Origin: Flavobacterium agrisoli
Lineage (GTDB): Bacteria; Bacteroidota; Bacteroidia; Flavobacteriales; Flavobacteriaceae
DNA length: 64,000 bases
Reading direction: 5' to 3'
Assembly: GCF_016522065.1 (NCBI RefSeq)
Contig: NZ_JAEHFV010000001.1
Coordinates: 62,001 to 126,000, forward strand
The translations under genes were made by a program, and so were the position numbers. Shown here one piece after another: positions 35,693 through 45,368 of the stretch; the first letter of the stretch is position 1; the number at the start of each line of letters is the position of its first letter. The notes below the pieces were generated by a model, which was not told where the DNA came from, ran no database searches, and was given only the letters and a program-made list of their open reading frames with translations.

Positions 35693-35719
35693 TCAAGATA
35701 CTGAAATTCAGTATCTTGA
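35693..35719. repeat. Perfect palindrome ahead of the transposase start
   Basis: A 13-bp arm (TCAAGATACTGAA 35693-35705) and its exact complement (35707-35719) are separated by one base, 23 bp before the transposase ATG. In an RNA read in from outside, this stem could hinder transposase translation. Confidence 0.75.
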
Positions 35720-35742
35720 AGTCGCCAAACAAACCAATATCT

Positions 35743-36627
35743 ATGTCAAATATAGTAAAAAATTATTTTAGAGTTTTAGAAGTTATAAGTTCTTTGGATT
35801 GTACATTAGAGAATAAATCTGATGTCGGTAGAAAACAAAAAATGTCTGATTTAGAAGTAGTTGCATTAAGTTTAACCGCTGAATTTATGTCAATTGATAG
35901 CGAGAATTCTTTATTTAAAGAGATTAATAAGCAACAAATATCTAATTTAATTGAGCGAAGTCAGTTTAATAAGCGAAGACGAAAATTATTTTTCTTTTTA
36001 GACGAAGTAAGAACAAAATTAGCATCTCGCTTTTTAGAATTTGAAGATTATTTCATCGTGGATAATATGCCGTTGGAGATTTGTAAATTTGCACGTCATA
36101 GAAGAGTTAAAATCTGTAAAAATGAGTTTGAAACAGCTCCTTCAAAAGGGTTTTGTGCTTCTCAAAACAATTGGTTTTACGGGTACAAATTACATGGTGT
36201 TTGTTCTATAAATGGAATTTTCCACTCAATAGATATTACAAAAGCAGAAGTTCACGACGTTCATTTTTTGAAAAACATAAAACAACAAATGTCTGATTGT
36301 GTGCTGCTTGGCGATAGAGGTTACTTGTCTCAAAGCATTCAATTAGATTTGTTTCAAACTGTAAATATCAAATTAGAAACACCAAAAAGAGCTAATCAGA
36401 AAGATTATAAGCCACAACCTTATATCTTTAGGAAATCAAGAAAAAGAATTGAAACATTATTTTCACAATTATGCGACCAGTTCAAGATTAGAAACAATTA
36501 TGCTAAAACTTTTGAAGGTTTTAAAACAAGAATTTTAGCAAAAATAACCGCATTAACATTGGTTCAATATAGCAATAAATTCATCTTTGACAGACCATTA
36601 AACAATATCAAAAATCAACCAATTTAA
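35743..36627 (+). CDS. IS982 family transposase
   Basis: The 294-residue protein from the Met at 35743 has normal IS982 length. A longer frame to 35689 would run through the palindrome and is rejected. The DDE residues are visible as FIVDNMPLEIC (Asp about 108), CVLLGDRGYLS (Asp about 190) and KRIETLFSQL (Glu about 245). The frame is intact, so the element may be active. Confidence 0.9.
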   Translation: MSNIVKNYFRVLEVISSLDCTLENKSDVGRKQKMSDLEVVALSLTAEFMSIDSENSLFKEINKQQISNLIERSQFNKRRRKLFFFLDEVRTKLASRFLEFEDYFIVDNMPLEICKFARHRRVKICKNEFETAPSKGFCASQNNWFYGYKLHGVCSINGIFHSIDITKAEVHDVHFLKNIKQQMSDCVLLGDRGYLSQSIQLDLFQTVNIKLETPKRANQKDYKPQPYIFRKSRKRIETLFSQLCDQFKIRNNYAKTFEGFKTRILAKITALTLVQYSNKFIFDRPLNNIKNQPI

Positions 36628-36643
36628 TTACACCCAACGGGTT

Positions 36644-36750
36644 TTAATAAAGATTATTATACTGTTATTTCCCAATGGCAGTCTAGTAATATGAGTTATG
36701 TAAAAGGAAACGGAACTCGAATCACCATTAGTTTGGCACAATCTTTTTAA
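36644..36750 (+). pseudogene. C-terminal remnant of a TonB-dependent receptor
   Basis: Starting exactly at the right end of IS982, one frame reads NKDYYTVISQWQSSN and then MSYVKGNGTRITISLAQSF before TAA at 36748. This is the pattern of the last two beta-strands of an outer-membrane receptor, including the terminal Phe. No upstream part exists left of the IS, so most of the gene was deleted. An intrinsic terminator follows 31 bp later. Confidence 0.6.
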
Positions 36751-37098
36751 GACAATTTATAATAAAACTTGAAGTAAAAAATGGAGTTCCACTACAAAGG
36801 AACTCCATTTTTTTTTTTCATCATATTTACTTTCAAGTTCGATAAGATGATATTTTACCTTTTTCCAATTGTCCTTTCGAAACTGGAAGGCTAGTATTAT
36901 TTTTATCTATATTGTCCGTCTTTGTAAATATGTTTTTATTGAGGACAAAAATGAAACAAAAACGCAGTTTCTTATGACAGAATTATAGGGCAAAGTCCAG
37001 TTTTAATAAAACAGTTTCGCTTAGTAATTACTTTTGAGGAATTAAGAAAAAAATTATTAAATTGTATTGATTCTTAAGATTCTCTAAATTAAATATAA
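36751..37098. other. Spacer between receptor remnant and histidine kinase
   Basis: Apart from the terminator the 348 bp are AT-rich with no visible gene or repeat; the right part presumably holds the kinase promoter. Confidence 0.5.
36781..36818 (+). terminator. Intrinsic terminator of the lost receptor gene
   Basis: A perfect 10-bp stem (ATGGAGTTCC 36781-36790, complement 36799-36808) runs into about eleven T. Confidence 0.88.
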
Positions 37099-38862
37099 AT
37101 GGCTCAAAACCTTAAGTTAGATTTTAAAAAAATAGTGCTACAGGAAACGAGTTTACTCAATCAAGCAAGAATAAAACTATTGATTGGAGTACTGTTATTA
37201 TTTATTCTTCAAAGAATTTGCACAATCTACTTTTTATTAGGTGAGTCAAATGAGCAATTTATTTGGCGTAGTATATTTTTTTTAGGTTTATTGGTAGCGG
37301 CTATTTTTCTTTTGTTTTTTGAGATTTCATGGAGAGTGGTGGGGCACTTGTTTATAAATAGCATTGCCTTTATTCTTTGGACTTCGATTTTGTATTTCCA
37401 GCAAGGGATCAATCTTGTCTTATTACAATACATTCTTTTAATTATTTCAGTCGGGTATTATATCTTGGGGCTTCGTTGGGGGTTAATTTATTCAATACTT
37501 AATATTTTACCCTTAATCTTGTTGATTGTATTGGAAGAAAATACAGGAGTAAAACTTATTTACATAGAGCCAAATGTAAATAAAGAGACTTTTAAATTTT
37601 TGTTTATTTATAATTTTGTTATCCTTTTATTTGTTCATTATTATTTTTTTAAAGCTTTTAAAAATGCAAATCGTCGAGAAAAAAAGCTTTCAATGGCATT
37701 AAAAAAATCATTAGAAGAAGCTCAAGATATCGCTTCTGCCAAGACCAATTTTCTTTCAACAATGTCGCATGAACTTCGAACCCCACTTAATGCTGTCGTG
37801 GGTATGGCTAATCTATTAGCTATGGACGAATTAAATGTAAAACAAAAAGAAAATGTAGCTATTTTATTATTTTCTGCCAAGAGCTTATTATTCGTAATTA
37901 ACGATATTTTGGATTTCAATAAAATCGAGGCGGGTAAAGTGAATATACAATTTGAACCATTTTCAATCCCTATTTTATTTAAAAGCATACACAATACCTT
38001 TGTTCAAGAATCTGTCGCAAAAAAACTTTCTTTTAGTTTTTTTTCTGATCCTATATTGGATAATAGTAAGGTAGTTGGAGATCCAAATCGAATTACGCAA
38101 ATACTTTTAAACTTAATTGGGAATGCCATCAAGTTTACTTATAAAGGCACCGTTTGCTATCAGGCTAATGTAGTTGAAATTCAACAAGAAAAAGTGAAGG
38201 TTGAATTTATCGTGAAAGATACGGGAATCGGTATATCAAATAAACAGCAGTCTAATATTTTAGAACCTTATAATGAGAAAAGTAATGATTGCAATCGACA
38301 ACACTATGGCACTGGGTTAGGGCTTACTATTGCTAGCCGATTGATAGGGTTGTTAGGTGGAGATATGAAATTGGAAAGCAGTGAAGGAATTGGCACAAAG
38401 ATTAGTTTTATGTTGGAATTTCAAATTGTTAGTAACCAAAATTTTGACCCACAGCGGGAAGAAATACCTGAAAAGGATATTTCCAAGTTGAGAGTCTTGG
38501 TGGCAGAAGACAACAATATTAATTATGTAGTGCTAAAAAAACTCCTCAACAAATGGGGAATTAAACCATCTTTAGCAACAGACGGAAAACAGGCTGTCGA
38601 AGCATTGTTAAGAGAAGATTTTGATGTTATATTAATGGATATAAACATGCCAACTATGGATGGGTTTGAAGCTTCAAAAATGATTAGAAATGTTCCTGAT
38701 AGAAAAAAAGCAGCCGTTAAAATTATTGCTTTAACAGCATCTGTTGATGCTGGTATTGTGCATCATCCGCATTATCAGTATTTGAATGATTTTATTCTTA
38801 AACCTTGTCCTCCTTCACTATTAAAGAAAAAGCTCGATGATTTATATGATTTGTTTTATTAG
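37099..38862 (+). CDS. Hybrid sensor histidine kinase/response regulator
   Basis: This 587-residue protein has about six membrane helices in residues 22-190 with almost no periplasmic loop, then HisKA with the phospho-acceptor His about 224 (MSHELRTPLN), an HATPase with DTGIGIS and GTGLGLTIA, and a receiver domain with phospho-acceptor Asp about 513 (VILMDINMP). There is no DNA-binding domain, so it is not an HTCS-type polysaccharide regulator. It may sense a membrane or intracellular signal and pass phosphate on through a partner not seen here. Confidence 0.9.
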   Translation: MAQNLKLDFKKIVLQETSLLNQARIKLLIGVLLLFILQRICTIYFLLGESNEQFIWRSIFFLGLLVAAIFLLFFEISWRVVGHLFINSIAFILWTSILYFQQGINLVLLQYILLIISVGYYILGLRWGLIYSILNILPLILLIVLEENTGVKLIYIEPNVNKETFKFLFIYNFVILLFVHYYFFKAFKNANRREKKLSMALKKSLEEAQDIASAKTNFLSTMSHELRTPLNAVVGMANLLAMDELNVKQKENVAILLFSAKSLLFVINDILDFNKIEAGKVNIQFEPFSIPILFKSIHNTFVQESVAKKLSFSFFSDPILDNSKVVGDPNRITQILLNLIGNAIKFTYKGTVCYQANVVEIQQEKVKVEFIVKDTGIGISNKQQSNILEPYNEKSNDCNRQHYGTGLGLTIASRLIGLLGGDMKLESSEGIGTKISFMLEFQIVSNQNFDPQREEIPEKDISKLRVLVAEDNNINYVVLKKLLNKWGIKPSLATDGKQAVEALLREDFDVILMDINMPTMDGFEASKMIRNVPDRKKAAVKIIALTASVDAGIVHHPHYQYLNDFILKPCPPSLLKKKLDDLYDLFY

Positions 38863-39076
38863 TAAGTCAAAAAATAGCTGCGATGCATTTTTTCATGAAG
38901 AAAAACCATGATTTTGTAAAAACATACCTGATTTAATTCTCAAAAAGGAATATATAAAAATCAATTAATCGTAAAGAGTTATTAATTGGTTATTGGTCGA
39001 AATAGTTTGTCCTCTTTTTTCAAATATGATTAACTTTCATTTCTGTATAATTTATTCCAAAATTAAGTTAGTTGTA

Positions 39077-41170
39077 ATGAAAAAGATTTTTATATTATTG
39101 CTTGTTTTTCATATTTCAAATTCAGTATTTTCTCAAAATAATATTTCAGATCCGCTGCCTTTTGGGCCTCTTCCTTCCCAAAAGCAAATAGATTGGCAGG
39201 AAATGGAATTTTATGCTTTTGTGCATTTTTCATTAAATACATTTACTAATAAAGAATGGGGATATGGAGATGAATCCTCTGAATTATTTAACCCAACAAA
39301 TTTAGATGTTCGCCAATGGGCACGAATTGTTAAAGCAGCCGGAATGAAAGGAATTATTCTAGTAGCCAAACATCATGATGGATTTTGCTTATGGCCTTCG
39401 GCTTATACAGAACGGTCTGTGAAAAATTCACCTTGGAAAAATGGGAAAGGAGATTTGGTTAAAGAGCTGGCAGCAGCCTGTAAAGAATATGGTTTGAAAT
39501 TAGGATTATACCTTTCGCCTTGGGATCGAAGCCGTGCCGATTATGGCAAGCCAGAATATATAACATATTTCAGAAATCAATTACGCGAATTATTAACCAA
39601 CTATGGAGATGTTTTCGAAATGTGGTTTGATGGTGCCAACGGAGGAGACGGTTATTATGGTGGAGCCAATGAAACACGAAAAATTAATACTCTTGAATAT
39701 TACAACTGGGATGAAACCTATAAATTGATTTATCAGCTAGCACCAAAAACATTGGTTTGGGGTGTAGGCCCTTCTGAAGCCAGATGGATTGGGAACGAAG
39801 AAGGACGTGCGGGAAAAACAAATTGGTCGCTTTTACGTCAAAAAGATGAATTACAAGGAAAAGTACCTTATACCGATTTTATGTCGGGTCATGAAGATGG
39901 TGAAAAATGGGTTCCAGGAGAGGCCGATGTTTCGATAAGACCAGGATGGTTTTATCATGCTGTAGAAGACGATAAAGTGCGTTCTTTAGACGAAATGGTC
40001 GATATTTATTACGAATCGGTGGGAAGAAATGCTAACTTGTTGTTAAATCTTCCTGTGGACAAAAGAGGTTTAGTGCACGAAAATGACGAGCAACGTTTGA
40101 AAGAACTCGTTGCCACTTTAAAAGCCGATTTTAGAACAGCATTACTATCTAAAACCAAAATTTATGCTGATAATGTGAGGGAAAATAAGGAAACATTCGG
40201 AGGAAAAAATACTGTTGACCAAAATAAAAACTCGTATTGGGCTACAGATGATAATGTAAAAAAGGCTTCTGTTACGTTTGAGTTTGAAAAACCTACAGCC
40301 TTAAACCGAATTGTACTTCAGGAATATATAGCCCTAGGACAACGTGTAAAAGCTTTTAATGTTGAGGCAAAAGTGGCAGGTCGTTGGAAAACAGTTGCAA
40401 AGGAAACCACAATTGGCTACAAAAGAATTTTAAGAATAGAGAGGGTTGAAGCGTCAGCTTTAAGAATAAATATTACCGATTCAAAAGCCAATATTGTTAT
40501 TTCCAATATTCAGGCTTACAACGCACCTATATTTGTACGAATGCCCGAAATTCAGCGAGATAAAAAGGGCAATATAACCCTGACATCAGAAAAGGGCAAC
40601 TCGATTTACTACACACTCAACGGAAATACACCTACAAAAAAAAGTACTTTATATAAAGGCGTATTTCGAGTTAATAATGCCGTTACTATTAAAGCTGTGG
40701 CAATCGATACAACAGAAAAAAGTAGCAGTGCCGTAAAAACGGGTAAATACGGTGTGACAAAAGAAAATTGGAAAATAGTTTCGGCTTCAAGTGGTGATTT
40801 GAAATTGGCTGATAGGATTATAGACGGAAATCCAAATACAGTATGGCATTTTGGTGGAAAACTCAATAAATCCCCACATCAAATAACCATTGACATCGGA
40901 GCTAATTTAAAAATAGCTGGTTTTACTTATACACCACAACAGGTGGGTAATAATCTGAATTTAATTTCTAATTATGAATTTTATACCAGTACAGATAATG
41001 TAAACTGGATATTGAAGTCTCAGGGTGAATTTTCAAATATTAAACACAACCCAATTCAACAGGTCAAGACTTTTAAATCAATTAAAACAAGGTACATTCG
41101 GTTTGTAGCCAAGTCAGGTGTAGGAAACAGTGAAACGTATTCTATTGCTGAGATTGGGATAATAGAATAA
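39077..41170 (+). CDS. GH29 alpha-L-fucosidase with CHB_HEX_C-like and F5/8 (discoidin) domains
   Basis: The start MKKIFILLLVFHIS at 39077 gives a clean signal peptide; earlier Mets lie in an unlikely leader. Residues about 25-340 are the GH29 barrel with AKHHDGFCLWPS and the nucleophile Asp185 (MWFDGANGG). A discoidin-like region (about 350-480), a chitobiase C-terminal-type domain (SIYYTLNGNTPT, about 510-580) and a second F5/8-like domain (about 585-697) follow. It removes alpha-fucose, probably from host-type glycans, at the periplasm or cell surface. It heads the glycan locus. Confidence 0.92.
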   Translation: MKKIFILLLVFHISNSVFSQNNISDPLPFGPLPSQKQIDWQEMEFYAFVHFSLNTFTNKEWGYGDESSELFNPTNLDVRQWARIVKAAGMKGIILVAKHHDGFCLWPSAYTERSVKNSPWKNGKGDLVKELAAACKEYGLKLGLYLSPWDRSRADYGKPEYITYFRNQLRELLTNYGDVFEMWFDGANGGDGYYGGANETRKINTLEYYNWDETYKLIYQLAPKTLVWGVGPSEARWIGNEEGRAGKTNWSLLRQKDELQGKVPYTDFMSGHEDGEKWVPGEADVSIRPGWFYHAVEDDKVRSLDEMVDIYYESVGRNANLLLNLPVDKRGLVHENDEQRLKELVATLKADFRTALLSKTKIYADNVRENKETFGGKNTVDQNKNSYWATDDNVKKASVTFEFEKPTALNRIVLQEYIALGQRVKAFNVEAKVAGRWKTVAKETTIGYKRILRIERVEASALRINITDSKANIVISNIQAYNAPIFVRMPEIQRDKKGNITLTSEKGNSIYYTLNGNTPTKKSTLYKGVFRVNNAVTIKAVAIDTTEKSSSAVKTGKYGVTKENWKIVSASSGDLKLADRIIDGNPNTVWHFGGKLNKSPHQITIDIGANLKIAGFTYTPQQVGNNLNLISNYEFYTSTDNVNWILKSQGEFSNIKHNPIQQVKTFKSIKTRYIRFVAKSGVGNSETYSIAEIGIIE

Positions 41171-41293
41171 TATTCGTTGTTTTATTGCCCTGTAACAACT
41201 AATAAAAATTGTCCTTTGCCGAAGTACTGAAGTTGTTAGTCGAATTTTTAAAACTTAAAAAATCGGAATCCTTAATTTTATAATATTAATTTA

Positions 41294-43222
41294 ATGCACT
41301 ACTTGAAAATGATTAAAGAAGGTATAAGTTTTAGAGAAGCCGGGATGTTTGAAGAAACACGTTTCGAGAAAATTCATAATGTAATATTCGATTCATCTAA
41401 AGAAGCTTCGTTATTGGTGGCACAAGAAATCGCCAATTTGATTCAGCGAAAAGAGGAGTTAAATGAATTTTGCATTTTAGGTTTGGCTACAGGGTCTTCA
41501 CCTATCAAAGTGTACGAAGAATTAGTTCGAATGCATAAAGAAGAAGCTTTGAGTTTTGCAAACGTAGTAACATTTAACCTAGACGAATACTATCCCATGC
41601 ATAAAAATAATATTCAGAGCTATTATTATTTTATGCACGAGCATCTTTTTAATCATGTGGATATAAAACCCGAAAATATAAATATTCCTGACGGAAGTGT
41701 AAGTGCTGAAGATTTACAACAATATTGCATTGATTATGAAATGAAAATAAAGTCTTATGGAGGTCTTGATTTTCAGTTACTCGGTATTGGTCGTACCGGA
41801 CACATTGGATTTAATGAACCAGGGTCGCACGTTAATTCGGGTACTCGAAGTATCACGTTAGATCATTTGACACGAGTTGATGCAGCTTCTGCTTTTTTAG
41901 GAATTGATAACGTACCTCGTAAAGCAATTACGATGGGTATTGGTACAGTTAGAAGTGCCAAACGTATAGTATTGTTGGGTTGGGGAGTCAATAAAGCTGG
42001 AATAATTAAAAATACCATTGAAGGCGAAGTGTCTCCACAAGTACCCGCAACCTATTTGCAAGAGCATTCTAATACCACTTTTGTATTGGATAGCGAAGCA
42101 TCATCAGAACTAACAAGAGTAAAAACACCTTGGTTAGTAAAATCATGTGTTTGGACAGATGAGTTAAAACTAAAAGCAGTAGTTTGGTTAAGCGAATTAA
42201 CGAAAAAGCCATTTTTAAAATTAACCGATAAAGATTATAACGATAACGGCATGTCGAGTTTGTTAACCGAAGAGGGTACTGCTTATGATTTAAACATTAA
42301 AATGTTTAATAAAATGCAGCAAACGATAACGGGTTGGCCAGGTGGGAAATCTAATGCTGATGATACTTACAGACCCGAACGTTCTACTCCAGCCAAAAAA
42401 AGAGTCATTATTTTTAGTCCGCACCCAGACGATGATGTTATTTCAATGGGAGGTACTTTTGACCGATTAGTAGAGCAAGGGCATGAAGTGCATGTTGCTT
42501 ATCAAACCTCAGGAAACATTGCTGTTTCTAATGAAGAAGCATTAAAATTTGCCGAGATTTCAAAATCGCTTCATTCTAATTCAAATCAAGCAGACACGAT
42601 TATTGATTTTATAAAAAACCGTACAGGTAACGAAATCGATTTGTTTGAAGTTAGGAAATTAAAAGGAACTATAAGAAGAAGTGAATCTTTGGCGGCAACT
42701 CGTTACTTAGGTCTACCAGATGAAAATGTCCACTTTCTAGATTTACCTTTTTATGAAACTGGAACCGTAAAGAAAAATAATTTATCAGATGCAGATATTG
42801 CAATTATGTGTGATTTAATCGATTCGATAAAACCACATCAAATATATGCAGCGGGAGATTTAGCAGACCCGCATGGAACACACAAAGTATGTTTGGATAG
42901 TTTGTTTGAAGCTCTTAAACGGCTTAAAACAAATAGTTATATGGATGATTGCTGGGTCTGGTTGTACCGAGGTGCTTGGCACGAATGGGATCCTTATCAA
43001 ATTGAAATGGCTGTTCCGATGAGCCCAGATCAAGTTTTGAAAAAACGGCATGCCATTTTTTACCACCAAACCCAAAAAGATGGTGTTATGTTTCAAGGAG
43101 ATGATAATAGAGAGTTTTGGGTTAGGGCAGAAGACCGAAATCGTTTAACAGCAAAAAAATATCACGATTTAGGTTTAGCAGATTATTCTGCAATTGAAGC
43201 GTTTAAACGCTATCATTTTTAA
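41294..43222 (+). CDS. nagB: Glucosamine-6-phosphate deaminase fused to PIG-L deacetylase
   Basis: Residues 20-290 are a NagB deaminase (LATGSSPIKVYEEL, FNLDEYYP, GIGRTGHIGFNEPGS). Residues about 368-640 form a PIG-L/LmbE-like deacetylase with the zinc motif PHPDDD (about 374-379) and a second motif LADPHGTHK. NagB turns GlcN-6-P into fructose-6-P and ammonia. The PIG-L part could remove an N-acetyl group, making GlcNAc-6-P usable by one protein; that step is inferred. The 642-aa fusion recurs in Bacteroidota, while E. coli NagB has 266 residues. No signal peptide: cytoplasmic. Confidence 0.92.
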   Translation: MHYLKMIKEGISFREAGMFEETRFEKIHNVIFDSSKEASLLVAQEIANLIQRKEELNEFCILGLATGSSPIKVYEELVRMHKEEALSFANVVTFNLDEYYPMHKNNIQSYYYFMHEHLFNHVDIKPENINIPDGSVSAEDLQQYCIDYEMKIKSYGGLDFQLLGIGRTGHIGFNEPGSHVNSGTRSITLDHLTRVDAASAFLGIDNVPRKAITMGIGTVRSAKRIVLLGWGVNKAGIIKNTIEGEVSPQVPATYLQEHSNTTFVLDSEASSELTRVKTPWLVKSCVWTDELKLKAVVWLSELTKKPFLKLTDKDYNDNGMSSLLTEEGTAYDLNIKMFNKMQQTITGWPGGKSNADDTYRPERSTPAKKRVIIFSPHPDDDVISMGGTFDRLVEQGHEVHVAYQTSGNIAVSNEEALKFAEISKSLHSNSNQADTIIDFIKNRTGNEIDLFEVRKLKGTIRRSESLAATRYLGLPDENVHFLDLPFYETGTVKKNNLSDADIAIMCDLIDSIKPHQIYAAGDLADPHGTHKVCLDSLFEALKRLKTNSYMDDCWVWLYRGAWHEWDPYQIEMAVPMSPDQVLKKRHAIFYHQTQKDGVMFQGDDNREFWVRAEDRNRLTAKKYHDLGLADYSAIEAFKRYHF

Positions 43223-43292
43223 TTTGTTGGTTTATTTAAGTTTATATAAAACTGGTTATTTTATATAATTAATTTGGTTAGTTACCTGTTTG

Positions 43293-43334
43293 AAAATGCA
43301 ATCTATTTATTTAGGTTGCATTTTTTTTTTTACT
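43293..43334 (+). terminator. Intrinsic terminator after nagB
   Basis: A 9-bp stem (AAAATGCAA 43293-43301, complement 43316-43324) flows into a run of about twelve T, 70 bp after the stop. Confidence 0.7.
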
Positions 43335-43400
43335 AGAATTTCAATTCAATTCGAAAGAAAAAATTGGGACTGCAATATAATTTTATAAGAGGTGCTTTTT

Positions 43401-44114
43401 TTAAATAGAATCGCTCAAAATGCGTTGTTTCACTTCATCTATATAAGATCGACCAATTACATATCTAAGCCCTTCAATTTCAATACTATTTCCTTCTACC
43501 GCATCAATTTTATCAATAGCGATGGTATAAGAACGGTGAATTCGTATAAAATCTCTTTCAGGTAATAAGTTGGTAAAATCAGAAAGTGTGCTGTGAATAA
43601 TGTATTTTCCTGATGTGGTATTGATTTTTAAATAATCCTTCAAGCTTTCAATGACTAATATTTCGTTAAGAAATATTTTTTTCATTTTCTTTTTATCGAT
43701 TTTCACAAAAATGAAAGCATTTTCTTTGTTGTTTTCAGCCGTTAACTTAGGAGCTGTATCTAATCTTTTGGTAATTTTATTAATGGCTTTCATTAACCTT
43801 GGAAATTCAATCGGTTTTACCAAATAATCCAGGACATCTAACTCATATGTTTCAATAGCAAATTGGTCATAAGCACTTGTTATAATTAGTAGGGGAGGGT
43901 TTTCAAGACTTTTTACAAAATTAATTCCGTCGAGAACGGGCATGTTTATATCCAAAAACAAGACATCAACAGGGTTGTTTTTTAAAAAATGCAATCCTTC
44001 AATAGAGTTACTAAAAGTATCTACCAATTCAAAGTTGTCGATATGCTGCAAAAGGTTTTTGATTACATTTATTGCTAACGGCTCGTCATCAATTATCACA
44101 TATTTTATTTTCAT
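43401..44114 (-). CDS. LytTR-family DNA-binding response regulator
   Basis: The 237-residue protein has an N-terminal receiver (phospho-acceptor Asp about 55 in FLDINMPVLDG, Lys in YLVKPIEF) and a C-terminal LytTR domain (about 140-235; IFLNEILVIESLKDYLKI, FIRIHRSYTIAIDKID). It lies 70 bp downstream of the sensor kinase gene on the same strand, forming a two-component pair. Position between nagB and the GH92 gene suggests it controls this glycan locus. Confidence 0.9.
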   Translation of the reverse strand: MKIKYVIIDDEPLAINVIKNLLQHIDNFELVDTFSNSIEGLHFLKNNPVDVLFLDINMPVLDGINFVKSLENPPLLIITSAYDQFAIETYELDVLDYLVKPIEFPRLMKAINKITKRLDTAPKLTAENNKENAFIFVKIDKKKMKKIFLNEILVIESLKDYLKINTTSGKYIIHSTLSDFTNLLPERDFIRIHRSYTIAIDKIDAVEGNSIEIEGLRYVIGRSYIDEVKQRILSDSI

Positions 44115-44184
44115 TTTGATTTTAATTTAGAAAAATAGTGGTATTTACAGGGGGTGTGCTTGACAAAATAAAGACTTTTTAGGA

Positions 44185-45243
44185 TTAAGCTACCTTAATA
44201 ACTAGCTTAACAACAAAAATATCGTTTTTATTTTTAAATGAAAGCGCATAGTCATTTTTATTATAACCCAAAGCAAGTCTTTTTTTTACATTTTCAATAC
44301 CGATACCGCTTGACACTTTTAGGTTGTCTACATGAATTGTTTTAGCTGGCATAGGATTGGTTACTTTGAAGGTTAAAAAATTTCCTTTTATTTTTAAACT
44401 GATGTTTATTTTTACCCTGTCGGTATTTTTGTTTACACCGTGTTTAAAAGCATTTTCGATAAATGTCAGTAATAAAACAGGGGCAATTTCTTTATCGTGG
44501 ATATCTCCCGAAATAGACATATCCACTTCTAGTCGATCATCATTACGAATGCGTTCTAAATCAAGATAATTTTGTATACAAATAATTTCATTTTCTAAAG
44601 TCTGTCTTTTGTTTTTTGTTTCATAAAGCATGTAACGCATTAATTCGGATAGTTTTATCACTACTTTTGGGGTTTTGTTTGATTTTTCTACCGATAGCGA
44701 ATAAATGTTGTTCAACGTATTGAAGAAAAAATGTGGTGAAATCTGCGATTTTAGAAATAATAATTCCGTTTCTAAACTTGATTTTTCCAATTCGATTACC
44801 CTATTTTGCTCTTTCAAGAAATCCAATGTGATGATAATGGCCGTTACAAAAGTGGTTACATATAGTTCCCCCAACATCATATCGATACAGTAATTTAACG
44901 AAAACGTGTCTAAATTCTGAGGACCTTCTGGCCAAACGTTGTGACTTACAAAATAATAGGTAAGGTTAAATTTTACCACCACCATTAAAAAAATAGAACT
45001 TAGAAAGGTAAATATATAGAATAGGTATTTTTTTTGGTAGAGTAAATAAGGCATCAAAACTAAAATATTCCAATAACACAAACTCATGTGTATCGGAAAT
45101 CCAATTAAATTGGTTTTTAGCGAATAGAGATAATCGTTAAAATAACTTCCCCATCGAAAAGTGTTAAATACAAAATAAACAAACCAAAATAATAAATGGT
45201 ATTGTAAGGGTATATTATGCAGTTTTTTGTTTGTGAGTATCAT
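44185..45243 (-). CDS. LytS-like sensor histidine kinase
   Basis: The 352-residue protein has four membrane helices (about 12-130), a His_kinase domain with the acceptor His in QISPHFFFNTLNNIYSL (about 170) and an HATPase with PVLLLTFIENAFKHG and GIGIENVKKRL. It lacks a large extracellular sensor domain, so the signal is unclear. It is divergent from the first GH92 gene (125 bp apart) and precedes its LytTR partner. Confidence 0.9.
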   Translation of the reverse strand: MILTNKKLHNIPLQYHLLFWFVYFVFNTFRWGSYFNDYLYSLKTNLIGFPIHMSLCYWNILVLMPYLLYQKKYLFYIFTFLSSIFLMVVVKFNLTYYFVSHNVWPEGPQNLDTFSLNYCIDMMLGELYVTTFVTAIIITLDFLKEQNRVIELEKSSLETELLFLKSQISPHFFFNTLNNIYSLSVEKSNKTPKVVIKLSELMRYMLYETKNKRQTLENEIICIQNYLDLERIRNDDRLEVDMSISGDIHDKEIAPVLLLTFIENAFKHGVNKNTDRVKINISLKIKGNFLTFKVTNPMPAKTIHVDNLKVSSGIGIENVKKRLALGYNKNDYALSFKNKNDIFVVKLVIKVA

Positions 45244-45368
45244 AAATGAAAAAGGTTTCTTTTTTTCTTTTTTTTGATGTTTAGCTAAGTTTATGTGTTA
45301 TCCGTCTAAAATAGTTATCCCGAAAATCAAATTTATCTAAATTTAAAGTTAAATTAAGATTATTTGAT

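Larger units (their letters stand above)
35643..36643 (+). mobile_element. IS982-family insertion sequence
   Basis: A 1001-bp element is bounded by perfect 18-bp inverted repeats (AACCCGTTGGGTGTAATT at 35643-35660, complement at 36626-36643) and encodes one IS982-type transposase. The repeats touch the transposase stop on the right. The flanks (TATAACAT on the left, TTAATAAA on the right) share no target duplication, which points to a rearrangement after insertion. Confidence 0.9.

Noticed and set aside
35689..35742. Upstream extension of the IS982 transposase frame
   Set aside because: It would translate the palindrome and gives a protein longer than usual; the Met at 35743 fits family length.
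38993..39076. Upstream extension of the first GH29 frame
   Set aside because: The 28 extra residues precede a clean signal peptide starting at 39077 and look like noncoding AT-rich DNA.
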